A DNA stretch of 5,332 nucleotides from Bacillota bacterium. Its GTDB lineage: Bacteria > Bacillota > Clostridia > Oscillospirales > Acutalibacteraceae. The stretch is taken from assembly GCA_009786275.1 (NCBI GenBank), contig WQTL01000317.1, positions 1-5,332 of the forward strand, in the 5' to 3' direction. The position numbers and the translations under genes are program-made. Shown here one piece after another: positions 4,833 through 5,332 of this stretch. The notes below the pieces were generated by a model. The model was not told the origin of the DNA. It made no database searches and saw only the letters and a program-made list of their open reading frames with translations. Position 1 is the first letter of the stretch. Each line of letters opens with the position of its first letter.

Positions 4833-5332
4833 ATGCCCGACAGCGAAATCGCCGTGAGCGTAATCGTAACCGCGCGCAACGCCCAAAAGACTTTGCCGCG
4901 CTGCCTGCGTGCCCTGCAGGGGCAGACGCTGCGGCTGTACGCGGACATGGAAGTGATCGTGGCGGACCGCGGCTCCGGCGACAGGACGCACGAGACCGCC
5001 CTGGAATTCCGGCGGGAAAACCCGGATTTTTTCCGGGTCCACCGGCAAACGAACGAAGACCTTTTCTGCGCTCAAAAGACGGGCCTGGCCTTGGCGCGCG
5101 GACAATTTATCGCCTTCTGCGGCGCGGGCGAAACCGTGCCGCCCGATACGTTCCGCATGCTGTACGATGCCTGCGAGGAATACGGGTCGCCCTACGCGGG
5201 CGTCGGCGGGGCACGTATCTGGGATCCCGCGCTGCGGGGCATACTCGCGCGCAGGGATTTTCTGCTGGACCACGGCCTGCCTGTCAAAACCGGCGGCCGG
5301 GCCGAGCAGCTGGCGGCCTACGATACGCTGCG
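4833..5332 (+). CDS. GT2-like glycosyltransferase, 3' end outside the window, DXD motif missing
   Basis: The frame is open from ATG 4833 to the window edge, giving 166 residues without a stop. The start has AAAAGG (4818-4823) nine bases upstream and lies four bases after the GH16 stop, so the two are translationally linked in one operon. The N-terminus has the GT-A fold pattern of family 2: VSVIVTARNAQKTLPRCLRALQGQTL (residues 8-33), then MEVIVADRGSGD (39-50), which matches the usual VVDDGSTD with R46 at the second aspartate. GLALARGQFIAF (84-95) is the helix and strand that normally lead into the metal-binding DXD motif. Here the next residues are CGAGE, so both aspartates are replaced by glycine. 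It may therefore be a metal-independent or non-catalytic family member. Acceptor, donor and C-terminal domains cannot be judged. Confidence 0.8.
   Translation, partial: MPDSEIAVSVIVTARNAQKTLPRCLRALQGQTLRLYADMEVIVADRGSGDRTHETALEFRRENPDFFRVHRQTNEDLFCAQKTGLALARGQFIAFCGAGETVPPDTFRMLYDACEEYGSPYAGVGGARIWDPALRGILARRDFLLDHGLPVKTGGRAEQLAAYDTL

Noticed and set aside
1..5332. CRISPR arrays, tRNA or rRNA genes, insertion sequences and toxin-antitoxin pairs.
   Set aside because: No regularly spaced direct repeats, no tRNA-like cloverleaf or conserved rRNA segments, and no transposase or toxin motifs were seen on either strand.

Overview
The window looks like chromosomal DNA from a spore-forming Firmicute of class Clostridia, probably a GC-rich gut or anaerobic lineage such as Oscillospiraceae/Ruminococcaceae. 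The reasons are a SpoVAE spore-membrane protein, strong AGGAGG-type ribosome binding sites, B. subtilis-like promoters, two likely TTG starts, and GC-rich third codon positions. The family-level placement is inference. Coding density is high. The longest gap between genes is about 120 bases, so no stretch over 300 bases lacks a gene.

Left part (1-1281): spoVAE on the minus strand is divergent from tyrA, a monofunctional prephenate dehydrogenase for tyrosine synthesis, on the plus strand. A sigma-G-like forespore promoter for spoVAE lies in the short shared region and runs into the start of tyrA. No spoVAD precedes spoVAE, so the usual spoVAC-spoVAD-spoVAE order is not kept here.

Middle (1282-2182): tyrA converges on a TtcA-like PP-loop tRNA thiolase gene on the minus strand. 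The gap between them is almost filled by a 72-base palindrome made of two hairpins that are near-perfect reverse complements of each other (REPIN-like). The two differences between its arms compensate, so each hairpin stem stays fully paired. The ttcA-like gene has a near-consensus sigma-A promoter and a perfect Shine-Dalgarno site.

Right part (2183-5332), all on the plus strand: first comes a 518-residue protein with an N-terminal ECF-type sigma factor (regions 2 and 4) and a C-terminal extension of about 360 residues that carries a probable winged helix. A good internal ribosome binding site and ATG sit at the junction, which suggests either fusion of two genes or a second product made from the same mRNA. 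Next, under its own sigma-A-type promoter, is a GH16 family beta-glucanase-like protein with a hydrophobic N-terminal segment. Four bases after it begins a GT2-like glycosyltransferase that runs off the window and lacks the acidic DXD motif. The last two genes form an operon and suggest a role in surface or extracellular polysaccharide. The sigma fusion may regulate something nearby, but no ECF-type promoter was found to link it to them.

The most interesting items are the sigma factor/winged-helix fusion with its internal start, the compensated double-hairpin repeat, and the DXD-less glycosyltransferase paired with GH16. No complete novel defence or mobile system is visible.
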